From contig NZ_CP030829.1 in the NCBI RefSeq assembly GCF_003597675.1, positions 124,001 through 188,000 of the forward strand: 64,000 nt of DNA, in the 5' to 3' direction. The notes under the pieces are model-generated. The model saw only the letters and a list, made by a program, of their open reading frames with translations, was not told where the DNA came from and did no database searches. Source of the DNA: Neorhizobium sp. NCHU2750 (GTDB lineage Bacteria > Pseudomonadota > Alphaproteobacteria > Rhizobiales > Rhizobiaceae). Position numbers and translations under genes: made by a program. The number at the start of each line of letters is the position of its first letter. Within the stretch, counting starts at the first letter, position 1. Below, in pieces: positions 47,168-56,736 of the stretch.

Positions 47168-48355
47168 ATGGCCCATCTTCCAAACGATCCCGGACAGGAA
47201 ATCGAAACACTCGTGCGTGAGGTCGAGCCTCGGATCGTAGAAATCCGCCGGGATATCCACGCCCATCCAGAGACGGGCTTCGACACCGTGCGCACGGCCG
47301 CCCTGGTTGCTGACGAGTTGCGCACCCTTGGCCTGGAGCCGCAGACCGGCGTTGGCCGCACCGGCGTCGTCGCAACGATCACGGGTGGCCGCCCCGGTCC
47401 CTGCGTCATTCTGCGCGCCGACATGGATGCTTTGCCGATCGAGGAAAAGACTGGACTTCCCTTTGCTTCGACTATCCCCGGCAAGATGCATGCCTGCGGC
47501 CACGATATGCACACGGCTTCCCTCCTCGGAGCCGCAAATGCCTTGGTCAAGATTGCCCCGCGTCTGAGCGGCTCGGTGCGTCTCATATTCCAGCCTGCCG
47601 AAGAAACCCAGGAAAGTGGTGCTGCGGCCATGGTCGCCGATGGTGCCGCCGATGGCGCCGATTATGCGATCGCATTCCACAATCGCCCTGAAGCGCCGGC
47701 GGGCGCCGTGTTTCTCAACCGCGGAGCCAGCACTGCTTCCAGTGACGAGTTTCAGGTTATCGTGCGTGGCAAGTCGGGTCATGCGGCCCGCCCGCATGCG
47801 GCAATCGACCCGATCGTCTCGTCCGCCTACATCATTACCCAGCTTCAGACCGTCATTTCCCGGGAAATGGATCCGGCGCTCTCCGCGGTACTGACCATCG
47901 GCCACATCCAGGGTGGGGCGACGCAAAATATCATTCCCGACAGCTGCATGTTCGAGGGCACGGTGCGGTGCCGCTCGCCGGAATCCCGAGACCTCGCTGA
48001 AACTTCATTCAAGCGAATCTGCCTCGGGGCTGCCGCGGCCATGAATGCCGAGGTTGAGATCGAATATGTCCGGGGCGCGCCTCCATTAATGAACGACGAC
48101 GGTCTGGTCGACCGTGCTGCCGCCGCTTTCGGCCTGCAGTTCGGCGATACCATTGTTGTCGAGCAGGGCAAGAGCTTCGGTGCCGAGGACTTTTCGTATT
48201 TCTCGGAACGCCTACCCTCGATCCAGATTTTCGTTGGATCGGGCCAGCCCGGCCGCGACGATCGCGTCCACAACTCCGATTACCAGCCCGACGAGGCTTG
48301 CATTGCCCAGAGTGCCATTGCACTTACGCGCATGGCCGTCGAGCTGATGTCCTGA
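47168..48355 (+). CDS. M20-family amidohydrolase (second copy)
   Basis: 395 residues from ATG 47168 (MAHLPNDPGQEIETL). The longer open frame from 46484 is antisense noise over the PLP gene. Motifs: HAHPETGFDT, ADMDALPIEEKTGLPF, GKMHACGHDMHT, and the C-terminal GAEDFSYF. It should cleave N-acyl amino acids in the cytoplasm. First gene of an operon with a polar amino-acid ABC importer, the same pairing as the genes at 1178-5033. The N-acyl group and amino acid are not known; N-acyl-methionine or -homocysteine is suggested by neighbours. Confidence 0.86.
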   Translation: MAHLPNDPGQEIETLVREVEPRIVEIRRDIHAHPETGFDTVRTAALVADELRTLGLEPQTGVGRTGVVATITGGRPGPCVILRADMDALPIEEKTGLPFASTIPGKMHACGHDMHTASLLGAANALVKIAPRLSGSVRLIFQPAEETQESGAAAMVADGAADGADYAIAFHNRPEAPAGAVFLNRGASTASSDEFQVIVRGKSGHAARPHAAIDPIVSSAYIITQLQTVISREMDPALSAVLTIGHIQGGATQNIIPDSCMFEGTVRCRSPESRDLAETSFKRICLGAAAAMNAEVEIEYVRGAPPLMNDDGLVDRAAAAFGLQFGDTIVVEQGKSFGAEDFSYFSERLPSIQIFVGSGQPGRDDRVHNSDYQPDEACIAQSAIALTRMAVELMS

Positions 48356-48395
48356 CAACACACATCGTCATTCGCACATAAAAGGGGATAATACA

Positions 48396-49253
48396 TTGAA
48401 CGTGAACCGCAGTCACTTTCTGCGCATCGGCCTCGCCACGCTGGCCCTTGCCGTTGCCCTGCCGCAAGCTTCCTTCGCGCAGGACAAGAAGACATACGTC
48501 TTCGCCACCGAAGGCGCCTATCCTCCCTTCAACATGACTTCGCCGAGCGGCGAACTGCAGGGCTTCGAGATAGATCTGATTGCCGAAGTCGCCAAGCGCG
48601 GCGGCTTTGACTACAAGGTCATCTCACAGGCTTGGGACGGGATGATCCAGGGCCTCGTGGACGGCAAATACAACGGCGTCATCGATGCCGTCACGATCAC
48701 CGACAAGCGCAAGGAAGTCGTCGACTTCTCGCTGCCTTACACGACCGGCGGATCCACCTTCGCCGTCACCAAGGACAGCGGCATCACGCTTGCTGGCAAT
48801 GGCACAAGCGTCGACCTCTCCGACAAGGCGGCAAGCGATGCCGCCGTCGCAGATCTCGCCAAAGCCCTCTCCGGCAAGACCGTCGGCGTGCAGGTCTCGA
48901 CCATCCAGTCAAGCTTCCTCACCCAGTATCTTGCCGACAAGGGCGTGACGATCCGCACTTACCAGAACGGCCAGGACGTCTACCAGGACCTGACGAACGG
49001 CCGCATCGACGCTGCCATGGCTGCCGTTACCAACATTGCCGCCTTCCTGCAGAAGCACAAGGATGACGTCATGGCAACCGGACCTTCGTTCAAGGGCGGT
49101 GTAATGGGCAATGGTTCGGCGGTCGCCGTGCGCAAGGGCGATAGTGAACTCAAGCCAGCCATCGATAAGGCACTGAAGTCCATGTCGGACGACGGCACCC
49201 TTTCGACCATGTCCAAGAAATGGTTTGGCCTCGACGTGACTCCGAAGCTCTGA
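48396..49253 (+). CDS. Polar amino-acid ABC transporter, periplasmic binding protein (TTG start)
   Basis: 285 residues if TTG 48396 is used: AAGGGGA lies about 9 nt upstream, and the next in-frame option is GTG 48402. The signal peptide (NRSHFLRIGLATLALAVALPQASFA) precedes a family-3 solute-binding domain (ATEGAYPPFNMTSPSGELQGFEIDL is characteristic). The ligand is likely a basic or polar amino acid such as those bound by HisJ/OccT proteins, or an acylated form, given the linked amidohydrolase. Confidence 0.88.
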   Translation: MNVNRSHFLRIGLATLALAVALPQASFAQDKKTYVFATEGAYPPFNMTSPSGELQGFEIDLIAEVAKRGGFDYKVISQAWDGMIQGLVDGKYNGVIDAVTITDKRKEVVDFSLPYTTGGSTFAVTKDSGITLAGNGTSVDLSDKAASDAAVADLAKALSGKTVGVQVSTIQSSFLTQYLADKGVTIRTYQNGQDVYQDLTNGRIDAAMAAVTNIAAFLQKHKDDVMATGPSFKGGVMGNGSAVAVRKGDSELKPAIDKALKSMSDDGTLSTMSKKWFGLDVTPKL

Positions 49254-49260
49254 TCCACCA

Positions 49261-49983
49261 ATGTCACCGGACTTCGTACTTTTGGGATTTGGGCCGGATG
49301 GCTGGGGGCTCGCATTGCTGCGGGCGGGCCTCCTGACCGTCGCCGTCTCTGTTGCCGCATTCATTTGCGGCATCATTCTGGGCACTTTTCTGGCCTGGGC
49401 TCGCGTTGGACGCAGTCGGCTGCTGCGAGTAGTAGCGGAGGTCTATTCCGTCGTTCTGCGTGGCGTCCCGGACATTCTGGTGATCTATCTGTTCTATTTC
49501 GGTGGGCGTCAGGTCGTGACGGTCATCGGAACAACGCTCGGCTTTGCCGGCCCGTTCGACATTAGCGGCTTCGTGGCCGGCATGCTGGCCATCGGACTGA
49601 TTTCCGGCGCCTATCAGGGCGAAGTCCTGCGCGGGGCATACCAAGCCCTGCCGAAGGGCACGCTGGAGGCCGGCCTTGTCGTTGGCATGTCGCGATGGAC
49701 GCTCTTTCGCCGGGTTATCGCGCCGCAGGCCATGGTGACCGCCATCCCAGGCCTCGGCAATCAGTGGCAGTCGGTCATCAAGGAATCGGCACTCGTTTCG
49801 GTCACCGGTCTCGTCGAAATCATGCGCCAGGTGACGGTCGCGGCCGGATCTACCCAAGAGCACTTCCTGTTCTACGGCGCAGGTGCCGTCCTGTATCTGG
49901 TGATCACAACGATTTCAGGGCAGGTATTCATGCTCATCGAGCGCAGAAGCCTGCGTGGCCATCCTTCGGGGGCACGCCGATGA
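49261..49983 (+). CDS. Polar amino-acid ABC transporter permease (HisQ/OccQ type)
   Basis: 240 residues. Five membrane helices; EAA loop YQGEVLRGAYQALPKGTLEAG. Located 7 nt after the binding-protein gene, with its stop overlapping the next ATG. It forms a heterodimer with the second permease. Confidence 0.9.
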   Translation: MSPDFVLLGFGPDGWGLALLRAGLLTVAVSVAAFICGIILGTFLAWARVGRSRLLRVVAEVYSVVLRGVPDILVIYLFYFGGRQVVTVIGTTLGFAGPFDISGFVAGMLAIGLISGAYQGEVLRGAYQALPKGTLEAGLVVGMSRWTLFRRVIAPQAMVTAIPGLGNQWQSVIKESALVSVTGLVEIMRQVTVAAGSTQEHFLFYGAGAVLYLVITTISGQVFMLIERRSLRGHPSGARR

Positions 49984-50666
49984 CCAATTCCTTCACGATC
50001 GAGGTTCTGGAAAAGCTTCTGGTGGGCCTTCCGTTGACGCTCAATCTCAGCTTCTTCTCGCTTCTGGGGGGCGGGTGTCTGGCGCTTCTGCTGAACCTGA
50101 TGCGCGTGACGAAGATCGGCAACGCCATCGGATCGGCCTTTGTATTCCTGTTTCGCGGCTCGCCGCTTCTCGTCCAGATCTTCATGATCTACTACGGTCT
50201 GGCCAGCTTCGGTTTCATCCGCCACAGCTTCCTCTGGCCGTTCTTCCGCGAACCCTACTGGTGCGGCCTCCTGGCACTCATTCTCAACGATGCTGCCTAT
50301 ACTTCGGAGATCCTGCGTGGCGGCCTGCGTGCGGTTCCAAAGGGAGCAGTCGAAGCTGCGCGCGTCTCCGGAATGAGCTGGCCAACGGTGTTTCGTCGCG
50401 TTGTGCTGCCGTTGGCATTCCGTCAGGCGATGCCGGCTTATTCCAGCGAAGTGATCTCGATGATCAAGGCAACTGCGCTGGTAAGTACCGTAACGTTGAT
50501 GGAAGTCACAGGTATCGCTCGTGCACTCGTCTCCGAGACATGGCGCGCTGTCGAGATTTTCCTCTGTGCCGCAGCCATATACCTGGTGCTTTCGTTGATC
50601 GTGTCACGAACGTTCACCTGGCTTGAGCACCGTCTTTCACCCTGGCAATTCAAAGTGAGCCGATGA
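49980..50666 (+). CDS. Polar amino-acid ABC transporter permease (HisM/OccM type)
   Basis: 228 residues from ATG 49980, whose ATGA overlaps the previous stop. EAA loop [23 protein letters not shown] and hydrophobic helices are clear. It is the second permease of the heterodimer; the four-gene HisJQMP order is complete with the ATPase that follows. Confidence 0.9.
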   Translation: MTNSFTIEVLEKLLVGLPLTLNLSFFSLLGGGCLALLLNLMRVTKIGNAIGSAFVFLFRGSPLLVQIFMIYYGLASFGFIRHSFLWPFFREPYWCGLLALILNDAAYTSEILRGGLRAVPKGAVEAARVSGMSWPTVFRRVVLPLAFRQAMPAYSSEVISMIKATALVSTVTLMEVTGIARALVSETWRAVEIFLCAAAIYLVLSLIVSRTFTWLEHRLSPWQFKVSR

Positions 50667-51436
50667 CAACCCAACCCGTAATCACGGTTCGCAACCTTCA
50701 CAAGCGTTTCGGCGATAACGAAGTCCTGCGCGGCATAGATCTGACGGCGACCGACGGCGAGGTGATCTCCATCATCGGTGCCAGCGGCTCCGGCAAGAGC
50801 ACACTCCTGCGCTCGATCCCTCTTCTTGAAATTCCCGATAAGGGCACGATTGCGGTCGGCGAAGACAGCGTGTCGCCGGTCAATGGTCACATGACACGCC
50901 GGGAAGATGCGATGGCCCGTCGCATCCGTGGCCATCTCGGCTTCGTCTTCCAGAACTTCAATCTCTGGCCGCATCGTTCCGTCCTGGAAAACGTCATCGA
51001 AGCCCCGATCCATGTACAGGGCCGTCCCAGGGCCGAATGTATCGATGAGGCAATGGCGCTTCTGCAGAAGGTCGGACTGGCGGAAAAGCGCGATGCCTGG
51101 CCGGCACATCTCTCCGGCGGTCAACAACAGCGCGTTGCCATTGCGCGAGCCCTTGCACAGCGCCCGCGTGCGATACTGTTCGACGAGCCTACATCGGCGC
51201 TCGATCCCGAACTGGTCGGCGAAGTTCTGAAGGTCATCCGTGGACTGGCAGAGGAGGGGCGCACGATGCTGATTGTCACCCACGAGATGGGCTTTGCCCG
51301 AGAGGTGTCGAGCCGTACGATCTTCCTCAACAAGGGGGTCATCGAAGAGGACGGCACGCCTGAAAAGGTATTTGGTTCGCCAACGTCTGAACGTTGCCGC
51401 TCGTTCATCAGCGGTCATTTCGACCGTAACCGCTAG
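50663..51436 (+). CDS. Polar amino-acid ABC transporter ATPase (HisP/OccP type)
   Basis: 257 residues. Walker [10 protein letters not shown] (39-47), signature [15 protein letters not shown], Walker [14 protein letters not shown], and [15 protein letters not shown] overlap with the second permease. Followed 9 nt later by the GntR gene, so the regulator is probably co-transcribed. Confidence 0.92.
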   Translation: MTTQPVITVRNLHKRFGDNEVLRGIDLTATDGEVISIIGASGSGKSTLLRSIPLLEIPDKGTIAVGEDSVSPVNGHMTRREDAMARRIRGHLGFVFQNFNLWPHRSVLENVIEAPIHVQGRPRAECIDEAMALLQKVGLAEKRDAWPAHLSGGQQQRVAIARALAQRPRAILFDEPTSALDPELVGEVLKVIRGLAEEGRTMLIVTHEMGFAREVSSRTIFLNKGVIEEDGTPEKVFGSPTSERCRSFISGHFDRNR

Positions 51437-51445
51437 GGTGAGACA

Positions 51446-52123
51446 ATGCGCGATCCCATTGATCGGAAAAGCTTGCAGGACAGCGCCGTCGACTGGTTGA
51501 GGGAAGCTATCGTGCGGGGAGCCTTTGCTTCAGGCGCGACCCTGACGGAGCTCGCGCTTACCGAACAGATCGGGGTCGGGCGCAGTACGGTTCGCTCGGC
51601 CCTTTTCGCGCTCGAGGCGCAGGAACTGGTCGTTCGCACACCCTATTCGAGTTGGCATGTGGCGACACTGGACGCACGCGAGATAGAAGAGATCTATACG
51701 TTGCGTGCGGCGCTCGAAGGCTTGGCTGCCAGGATCGTGGCGCAGAAGCGTGAGCAGATCGACATGGCGCCTATCGACGCCGCCTTCCATGCTCTTGAAA
51801 CAATCGATGCTGCAAACTCCGATCAACGGCTGAGGGCAGATCTGGGCTTTCATGCCAGCACTGTTGTTCAGACGGGCCATCGTCTTCTAGCCCGGCGGCA
51901 TGCCCAACTGGCAGACAAGATGGAATGGCTCTATCGCTGGTCGGAGCTTCATTGGCCTCGTCGCAGGGATCTTGTCGAAGAGCATCAGAAACTCAGAGAT
52001 GCGCTTTTCAACGGGTCGCCGGACGACGCTGAACAGGCCGTGCGCGACCATATTTCACAATCCATCACCGCCGACATCGAAGGCTTCCACGAGCTGGAAG
52101 CTCGCGACACCAAGAAGCCCTGA
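51446..52123 (+). CDS. GntR-family (FCD) transcriptional regulator
   Basis: 225 residues. Winged helix (about 10-75; GATLTELALTEQIGVGRSTVRSAL) and an all-helical FCD effector domain (EIEEIYTLRAALEGLAARI). It sits between the importer ATPase gene and the homocysteine methyltransferase gene. It likely controls the operon in response to an amino acid or organic acid. Confidence 0.88.
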   Translation: MRDPIDRKSLQDSAVDWLREAIVRGAFASGATLTELALTEQIGVGRSTVRSALFALEAQELVVRTPYSSWHVATLDAREIEEIYTLRAALEGLAARIVAQKREQIDMAPIDAAFHALETIDAANSDQRLRADLGFHASTVVQTGHRLLARRHAQLADKMEWLYRWSELHWPRRRDLVEEHQKLRDALFNGSPDDAEQAVRDHISQSITADIEGFHELEARDTKKP

Positions 52124-52143
52124 AACAAGAGCTGAGCAGATCA

Positions 52144-53037
52144 ATGAGTGACATAACTATCCTCGACGGCGGCATGGGCCGCGAACTTGAACGCGTCGGA
52201 GCTCCCTTCCGGCAACCGGAATGGTCGGCGCTTGCCTTGATGGAAGCGCCGGATATGGTCCGGCAAGTGCATGAGGGCTATATCCGCGCCGGCGCCCGGA
52301 TCATCACGACAAACAGCTATGCGCTTGTGCCGTTCCATATAGGCGACGAGCGTTTCAAGGCGGATGGCGCCCGCCTCGCGGAGCTTGCCGGCCGGATGGC
52401 GCGTGAGGCTGCGGCCCTGTCATCCGACGTCAAGGTTGCTGGTTCTCTGCCGCCCGTTTTCGGTTCCTATCAGCCACATCTGTTCCGGTCGGATCTGGCA
52501 CAGCAATATCTCGGTGTGCTGGTGGGTGGGCTGGCGCCGCATGTCGATTTTTGGCTTGCCGAAACCCAAAGTTCTATCGAGGAAGCATCGGCTGCAGCGC
52601 AGGCGGTCAAGGCTACCGACAAACCGCTTTGGATCTCCTTCACATTGCGCGACGACGTTGGCCCCGAAGAAATGCCGGAGCCGCAGCTGCGTTCCGGACA
52701 GACTGTTGCGGATGCCACGCGCCTGGCCGTCTCGCTGGGCGCCGAGGCCATGCTCTTCAACTGCTCCATGCCGGAAGTCATGGCCGCCGCGCTATCGGCA
52801 GCCCACAGCGTGGCTCCCGAGCTGAGGCTCGGCGTATACGCAAATGCCTTTGCATCGCAGGACGATGACGGCGCTGCCAACGAGGTCATCTCCGACATCC
52901 GCGCAGACCTGGATCCGCAATCCTATGGCAAGTGGGCAAAGACCTGGATGGAAAAGGGCGCATCCATCATCGGCGGATGTTGCGGTATCGGTACCGAGCA
53001 TATCCACCATTTGTCCAGTCGATTTTCCTGCAACTGA
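52144..53037 (+). CDS. Homocysteine S-methyltransferase
   Basis: 297 residues, a single-domain MmuM/HMT-type enzyme. LDGGMGRELE at the N terminus, TTNSY (55-59), and the zinc-binding cysteines C207 (LFNCSMPEV) and C279-C280 (GGCCGIGTEHI). It transfers a methyl group from S-methylmethionine or another betaine-like donor to homocysteine, giving methionine. No MmuP permease gene is present, but the upstream ABC importer could supply a methylated sulfur amino acid. The trans-sulfuration-type PLP gene in the same region supports a sulfur amino-acid pathway. Confidence 0.88.
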   Translation: MSDITILDGGMGRELERVGAPFRQPEWSALALMEAPDMVRQVHEGYIRAGARIITTNSYALVPFHIGDERFKADGARLAELAGRMAREAAALSSDVKVAGSLPPVFGSYQPHLFRSDLAQQYLGVLVGGLAPHVDFWLAETQSSIEEASAAAQAVKATDKPLWISFTLRDDVGPEEMPEPQLRSGQTVADATRLAVSLGAEAMLFNCSMPEVMAAALSAAHSVAPELRLGVYANAFASQDDDGAANEVISDIRADLDPQSYGKWAKTWMEKGASIIGGCCGIGTEHIHHLSSRFSCN

Positions 53038-53057
53038 ATGACATCACCGACAGAAGG

Positions 53058-53091
53058 GGCGGGCGCCGCATGCGCGATGCCCGCCTTTCTT
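53058..53091 (+). terminator. Terminator after the homocysteine methyltransferase gene
   Basis: GGCGGGC (53058-53064) pairs with GCCCGCC (53079-53085), followed directly by TTTCTTG. It lies 20 nt beyond the stop codon and separates the operon from the convergent EamA gene. Confidence 0.6.
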
Positions 53092-53206
53092 GCGAATCTC
53101 GCCGGCCGCCTCCGCAACTGGCCGTGTGTCGCGACTGTCTCAGGTTTGGCTATGAGCGCGTGCTGCCGCGGCGGCAAACAGTATTCCTGTGACGATCAGA
53201 ACAAGG

Positions 53207-54088
53207 CTAATGACGAAGAGGGTCGACAACCTTGTTCCCCAGGAAGGCAACCGAGGCTGCAATACCAATCAGCGGAACGCCGAGGGTGAAGTTCGACATT
53301 GCGAAGACCGAGATGCGGCGTCCGAATTCGGCGGAGATTACGAAGCAGGCCGAAGTTGCAACCGGCCCGATGAAGAAGAGCAATGCAAGAATATGGCTGT
53401 CATGTGGAAGGGCCGATGGCACACCCTCGACGCCATAGGCGATTACGGCAAGCGGGATGGTCGCCAGGAGCATCTGCCAGGGTGCGAGAGACAACGGCGT
53501 TGAAGCCCAGCGGTGGCGGCGAATGTGCAGGATTACGACAGACCAGCAGATGGCTGCAAGCAGCAGGAATACGCATCCGGTGATCGTGCCGGCCTTGCGC
53601 CAGTCCATTTCGAGCGGCGAGCATATCAGGGCGACGCCGGCAAGCCCAATGGCCAGCGCCCCGAGTTGCATGCGGGTCGGTGACTGCCGGAACAAAAGCC
53701 ATCCCATGAATACCGCCCAGATGGGGGTCGTGTATGCAAGAAGCACCGCCTTGCTCGTATCGGTCTGGGTCATGGCGATCATGCCGAGCCCGGTAAAGGC
53801 CATCATCTGCAACAGGCCCATGCTGGCAACGATCGGCAAATCCTGCTTGCCCGGCAGGCGAAGGTCGCCGCGAAGGGCCACGAACACAAAAAGGCAGACC
53901 GAGGCGCTGCCAAAGCGGATTGCCGCCAGCCAAAGCGGTGGGACCTCGACAAGTGCAAGCTTCGTCGCCGGCCAGCTCAAGCCCCAGAGCAGGACCATCA
54001 CGGTCAGCCAGATGAATGTTGGGACTTGGCTTGGCTTCAACGCTGGCACAGTGCCGATGCTCGGTGTGCAATCCTGCTTCAGGCTCAT
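53207..54088 (-). CDS. EamA/DMT-family transporter (probable metabolite exporter)
   Basis: 293 residues with ten hydrophobic segments in two EamA repeats (for example WLTVMVLLWGLSWPATKLAL and TTPIWAVFMGWLLFRQSPT). This family exports amino acids, nucleosides and other metabolites. It is divergent from an Lrp-type regulator, an arrangement typical of amino-acid exporters such as those controlled by Lrp/AsnC proteins. Substrate unknown. Confidence 0.86.
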   Translation of the reverse strand: MSLKQDCTPSIGTVPALKPSQVPTFIWLTVMVLLWGLSWPATKLALVEVPPLWLAAIRFGSASVCLFVFVALRGDLRLPGKQDLPIVASMGLLQMMAFTGLGMIAMTQTDTSKAVLLAYTTPIWAVFMGWLLFRQSPTRMQLGALAIGLAGVALICSPLEMDWRKAGTITGCVFLLLAAICWSVVILHIRRHRWASTPLSLAPWQMLLATIPLAVIAYGVEGVPSALPHDSHILALLFFIGPVATSACFVISAEFGRRISVFAMSNFTLGVPLIGIAASVAFLGNKVVDPLRH

Positions 54089-54218
54089 CTCGTCTTCTCA
54101 GCTGGGCGACATTGATCGGCAAGCTAAGCGAACAGCCCGCGAATTTCTGACCTATTGGGGCGGTCTTTGCGCGAAGTTAGAAAAACATAACCAGGAAGGC
54201 GCATTTCGCGGGTAATTT

Positions 54219-54704
54219 ATGCCGAAGACTTCTGATATCCTCGATGAAGCGAGCCTGAGAATCCTCGATGCGCTTCAGCTGAACGCTGAATTGAGCAATT
54301 CCGAGCTTGCTGAAAAGGTCGGGCTATCGGCTTCGCCTTGCTGGCGCAGAGTGTCGGATCTCAAGGCACAAGGCGTGATCCGCGGTTCCGTGGCCATCGT
54401 TGATCCGTTGAAGCTGGGCCTTGCCGTCAACGTGTTCATCCATGTGACCCTGTCCAAGCAGGACAAGCAAACCCTTGAAGGGTTTACCAATACGGTTCGC
54501 AATCGTCCGGAGGTCATGGAGTGCTACCTGATGACCGGGGAGGCTGACTTTCTTCTGCGGGTCGTGATTGAAGACCTTATCAAATACCAGGAGCTGATGG
54601 TGGACTGCCTGACCCGCATTCCAGGCGTATCGAACATTCGTTCCAGCTTCGCTCTCGATCAGGTGAAGTATACAACAGCCCTCCCGACGCGTCACCTTCG
54701 CTGA
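54219..54704 (+). CDS. Lrp/AsnC-family transcriptional regulator
   Basis: 161 residues. N-terminal helix-turn-helix (LRILDALQLNAELSNSELAEKVGLSASPCWRR) and C-terminal RAM ligand domain (MECYLMTGEADFLLRVVIED). The C terminus VKYTTALPTRHLR is complete, although an IS remnant begins within about 10 bp. It probably senses an amino acid and controls the divergent EamA exporter gene; the 130-bp region between them would hold its site. Confidence 0.9.
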   Translation: MPKTSDILDEASLRILDALQLNAELSNSELAEKVGLSASPCWRRVSDLKAQGVIRGSVAIVDPLKLGLAVNVFIHVTLSKQDKQTLEGFTNTVRNRPEVMECYLMTGEADFLLRVVIEDLIKYQELMVDCLTRIPGVSNIRSSFALDQVKYTTALPTRHLR

Positions 54705-54705
54705 A

Positions 54706-55432
54706 AATCGCGATCCGCTGACGCGCGAAGGCCGGCAAAGGCGAAAACGCTCTGATGATCCTGTCCATAATCGGACGTGAATGCCGGCTCTGGTTCTTCA
54801 GCAGCACGACATAGCGGCTTGTGCGCTCAACGATCGAGGTAATGTTGGCATGACCGAGTTCACGTTCGAAGATCTGAAGGTCGCCTTCCCAATGGCCGAA
54901 CTGCGAGCGATCTTTAATGTAATCAGGCCGTTGAGATATTCTGTGCGTGGACGGAAAGACGCTGTTTCGGGGCTTTCTGGAGCCTCGCGATCGGCGTTTG
55001 CGACGTGCCTCTGGTAGGTAGCGATAGAGCCCGAGGCTTTAGTCTTCCTTGCAATAAATGAAGTGATAGATGGTTTCGGCGCAGATGCGCACGAGGCTGA
55101 TGCCATCGGCCAGCAGACGACCGGCAATCTGCTCAGGTGACCAGTAGGCTTTCAATCGTTCAATGATTAGAGCAGTGCAACTGCGGATGCCGTCTGAGCT
55201 TTCTCAGCCGCCTGCGGCGCTCCTTGGAGATGTCATCGGCGACGGTGCTGTAATAGCCGTCATAGTCCGGCAGTTCGCGACCACGAAACGTGTTGAGCTT
55301 GATCTCGCGATAGATGGTCGAACGATGGCGGCCAAGCTGACGTGCCATCTCGTTGACCGGAACCTTTGCCGCCACCAGATGATGAAGACACCGGCGATCG
55401 GCGAGGGTGATCTGCGTATAGCATCGGGACAT
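54706..55432 (-). pseudogene. IS30-family transposase remnant
   Basis: The N-terminal 90 residues are intact from 55432 (MSRCYTQITLADRRCLHHL, with helix-turn-helix LGRHRSTIYREIK). A one-base shift near 55170 moves the homology into another frame (IERLKAYWSPEQIAGRLLAD), an in-frame TAA follows at about 55040, and the catalytic-core part reads FGHWEGDLQIFERELGHAN and then YVVLLKNQSRHSRPIMDRI. Homology ends at about 54710, before the DDE domain is complete. It is dead: frameshifted, interrupted and 3'-truncated at the Lrp gene. The IS inverted repeats were not identified. Confidence 0.8.
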
Positions 55433-55600
55433 GCCAAAATCCCCAAAGTGAAGCCATTGAAATTACTGGCATGTCACACTTCATTCTTGAACTTACCCCG
55501 ACTACATAGGCAGATCGCATAAGATAGCTTATGGAACTGATTTGCCGAAACAGAAGCGGAGGTCATTTTGTAGACGGGATTGAAGTATCGCCATTCCTGA
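55433..55600. other. Intergenic sequence between IS30 remnant and aqpZ pseudogene
   Basis: About 170 bp with no coding signal. It should include the upstream end of the IS element and the breakpoint that removed the 5' part of aqpZ. Neither terminal repeat nor target duplication could be identified. Confidence 0.4.
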
Positions 55601-56079
55601 ACGGCGGTTGCTGGCAGCTTTGAGTGGAAACCGTTGCTCCCCTACTGGATCGCGCAGTTCGCCGGCGGGCTCATCGCGGCGGCGATCCTTTACCTGATCG
55701 CCGCCGGCAAGGCCGATTTTGTCGTGGGCAGCCTTGCTTCCAACGGCTACGGCGCGAATTCGTCGGGCGGCTATGGCATGATGTCGACACTCGTTACCGA
55801 AATCGTCATGACGGGTGCATTCATCTTCATTATTCTCGGGGCGACCCACGGCCGTGCGCTGGCGGGTTTCTCACGGATCGCAATCGGCCTTGCTCTCACT
55901 CTGATCCATCTCGTCTCGATCCCGGTGACGAACACATCGGCCGATCCCGCATGATCGACTGCAGTTGCATTCTTCGCCCAGAGCGGAGCACTGGGCCAGT
56001 TATGGTTTTCTGGGTCGCCCCTCTGGCCGGTGCCGTCATCAGCGCGACGATCTGGAAGGCGCTTGGCGAAGGCGACTAA
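55601..56079 (+). pseudogene. aqpZ: Aquaporin Z pseudogene (5'-truncated, nonsense and frameshift)
   Basis: The surviving part matches aquaporin Z from the third helix on: [51 protein letters not shown]. The second pore motif NPARS is destroyed: it reads DPA followed by TGA at 55952-55954, where a CGA Arg codon would be expected. The frame continues as STAVAFFAQSGALGQLW, then loses one T in the T-run at 56006-56009 and finishes in another frame as FWVAPLAGAVISATIW with a stop at 56079. The 5' 80-90 codons, including the first NPA motif, are missing. Confidence 0.85.
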
Positions 56080-56287
56080 CGCCGTTTCGCCATTCAAGCA
56101 GGTCGCAGCCACTCGGCTGCCGAAAGAGCCCGGCATTTCGGAAGAAGGCCTTCTTGCAAAAGTGGCCTCTGCGTTCTGCCCGAGGTGGTGGAGAATATCC
56201 GCAGTTCACATTGCGTTCACTTGATGAATGGCAAGTTCGGCTATCATATGAGGTTGATCGAACTATACAGAAAGATGGAGTAAGCGG

Positions 56288-56635
56288 ATGTCATTGTTTG
56301 ACAGTTTGAGCAGCGTTATTGGTGATGCTCTCAGCGGCAAGCCGATCAACCTGATGTCGGTCGCCGAGGACGTGTTCGAAAATGCGGGCGGCCTCGATGG
56401 CATTCTGGCGCAACTCAATCAGAGCGGGCTTGGCCATCAGGTCTCTTCCTGGATCGGCACTGGTGACAACCTTCCGATCTCGGCAGACCAGATCCGCGCA
56501 GCATTGTCGTCGGAGCAGGTGCAGAGCCTTGCGGCAAAATTCGGCGTGGATATCAGCCAAGTGCCGGAATTGCTGGCGAAGCATCTGCCGGAAACCGTTG
56601 ATCAGGCAAGCCCGAACGGGGCGCTGCCATCCTGA
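56288..56635 (+). CDS. YidB/DUF937-family small protein
   Basis: 115 residues. The pattern SLFDSLSSVIGDALSG, LAQLNQSGLGHQVSSWIGTGDN and PISADQIRAAL is typical of the YidB-like family, of unknown function. It is soluble with no signal. It stands alone between the pseudogene region and a LysR gene, with a plausible promoter in the 208-bp gap upstream. Confidence 0.75.
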   Translation: MSLFDSLSSVIGDALSGKPINLMSVAEDVFENAGGLDGILAQLNQSGLGHQVSSWIGTGDNLPISADQIRAALSSEQVQSLAAKFGVDISQVPELLAKHLPETVDQASPNGALPS

Positions 56636-56736
56636 GGTAGGACATCGCAGGCATTTTCATGCCGTCCTGCCATTCACTTTGGCACTCGGCCAGATCTCTA
56701 TTGCAGGTCTGCGCCGCGCCATGATCTAACCCGATC

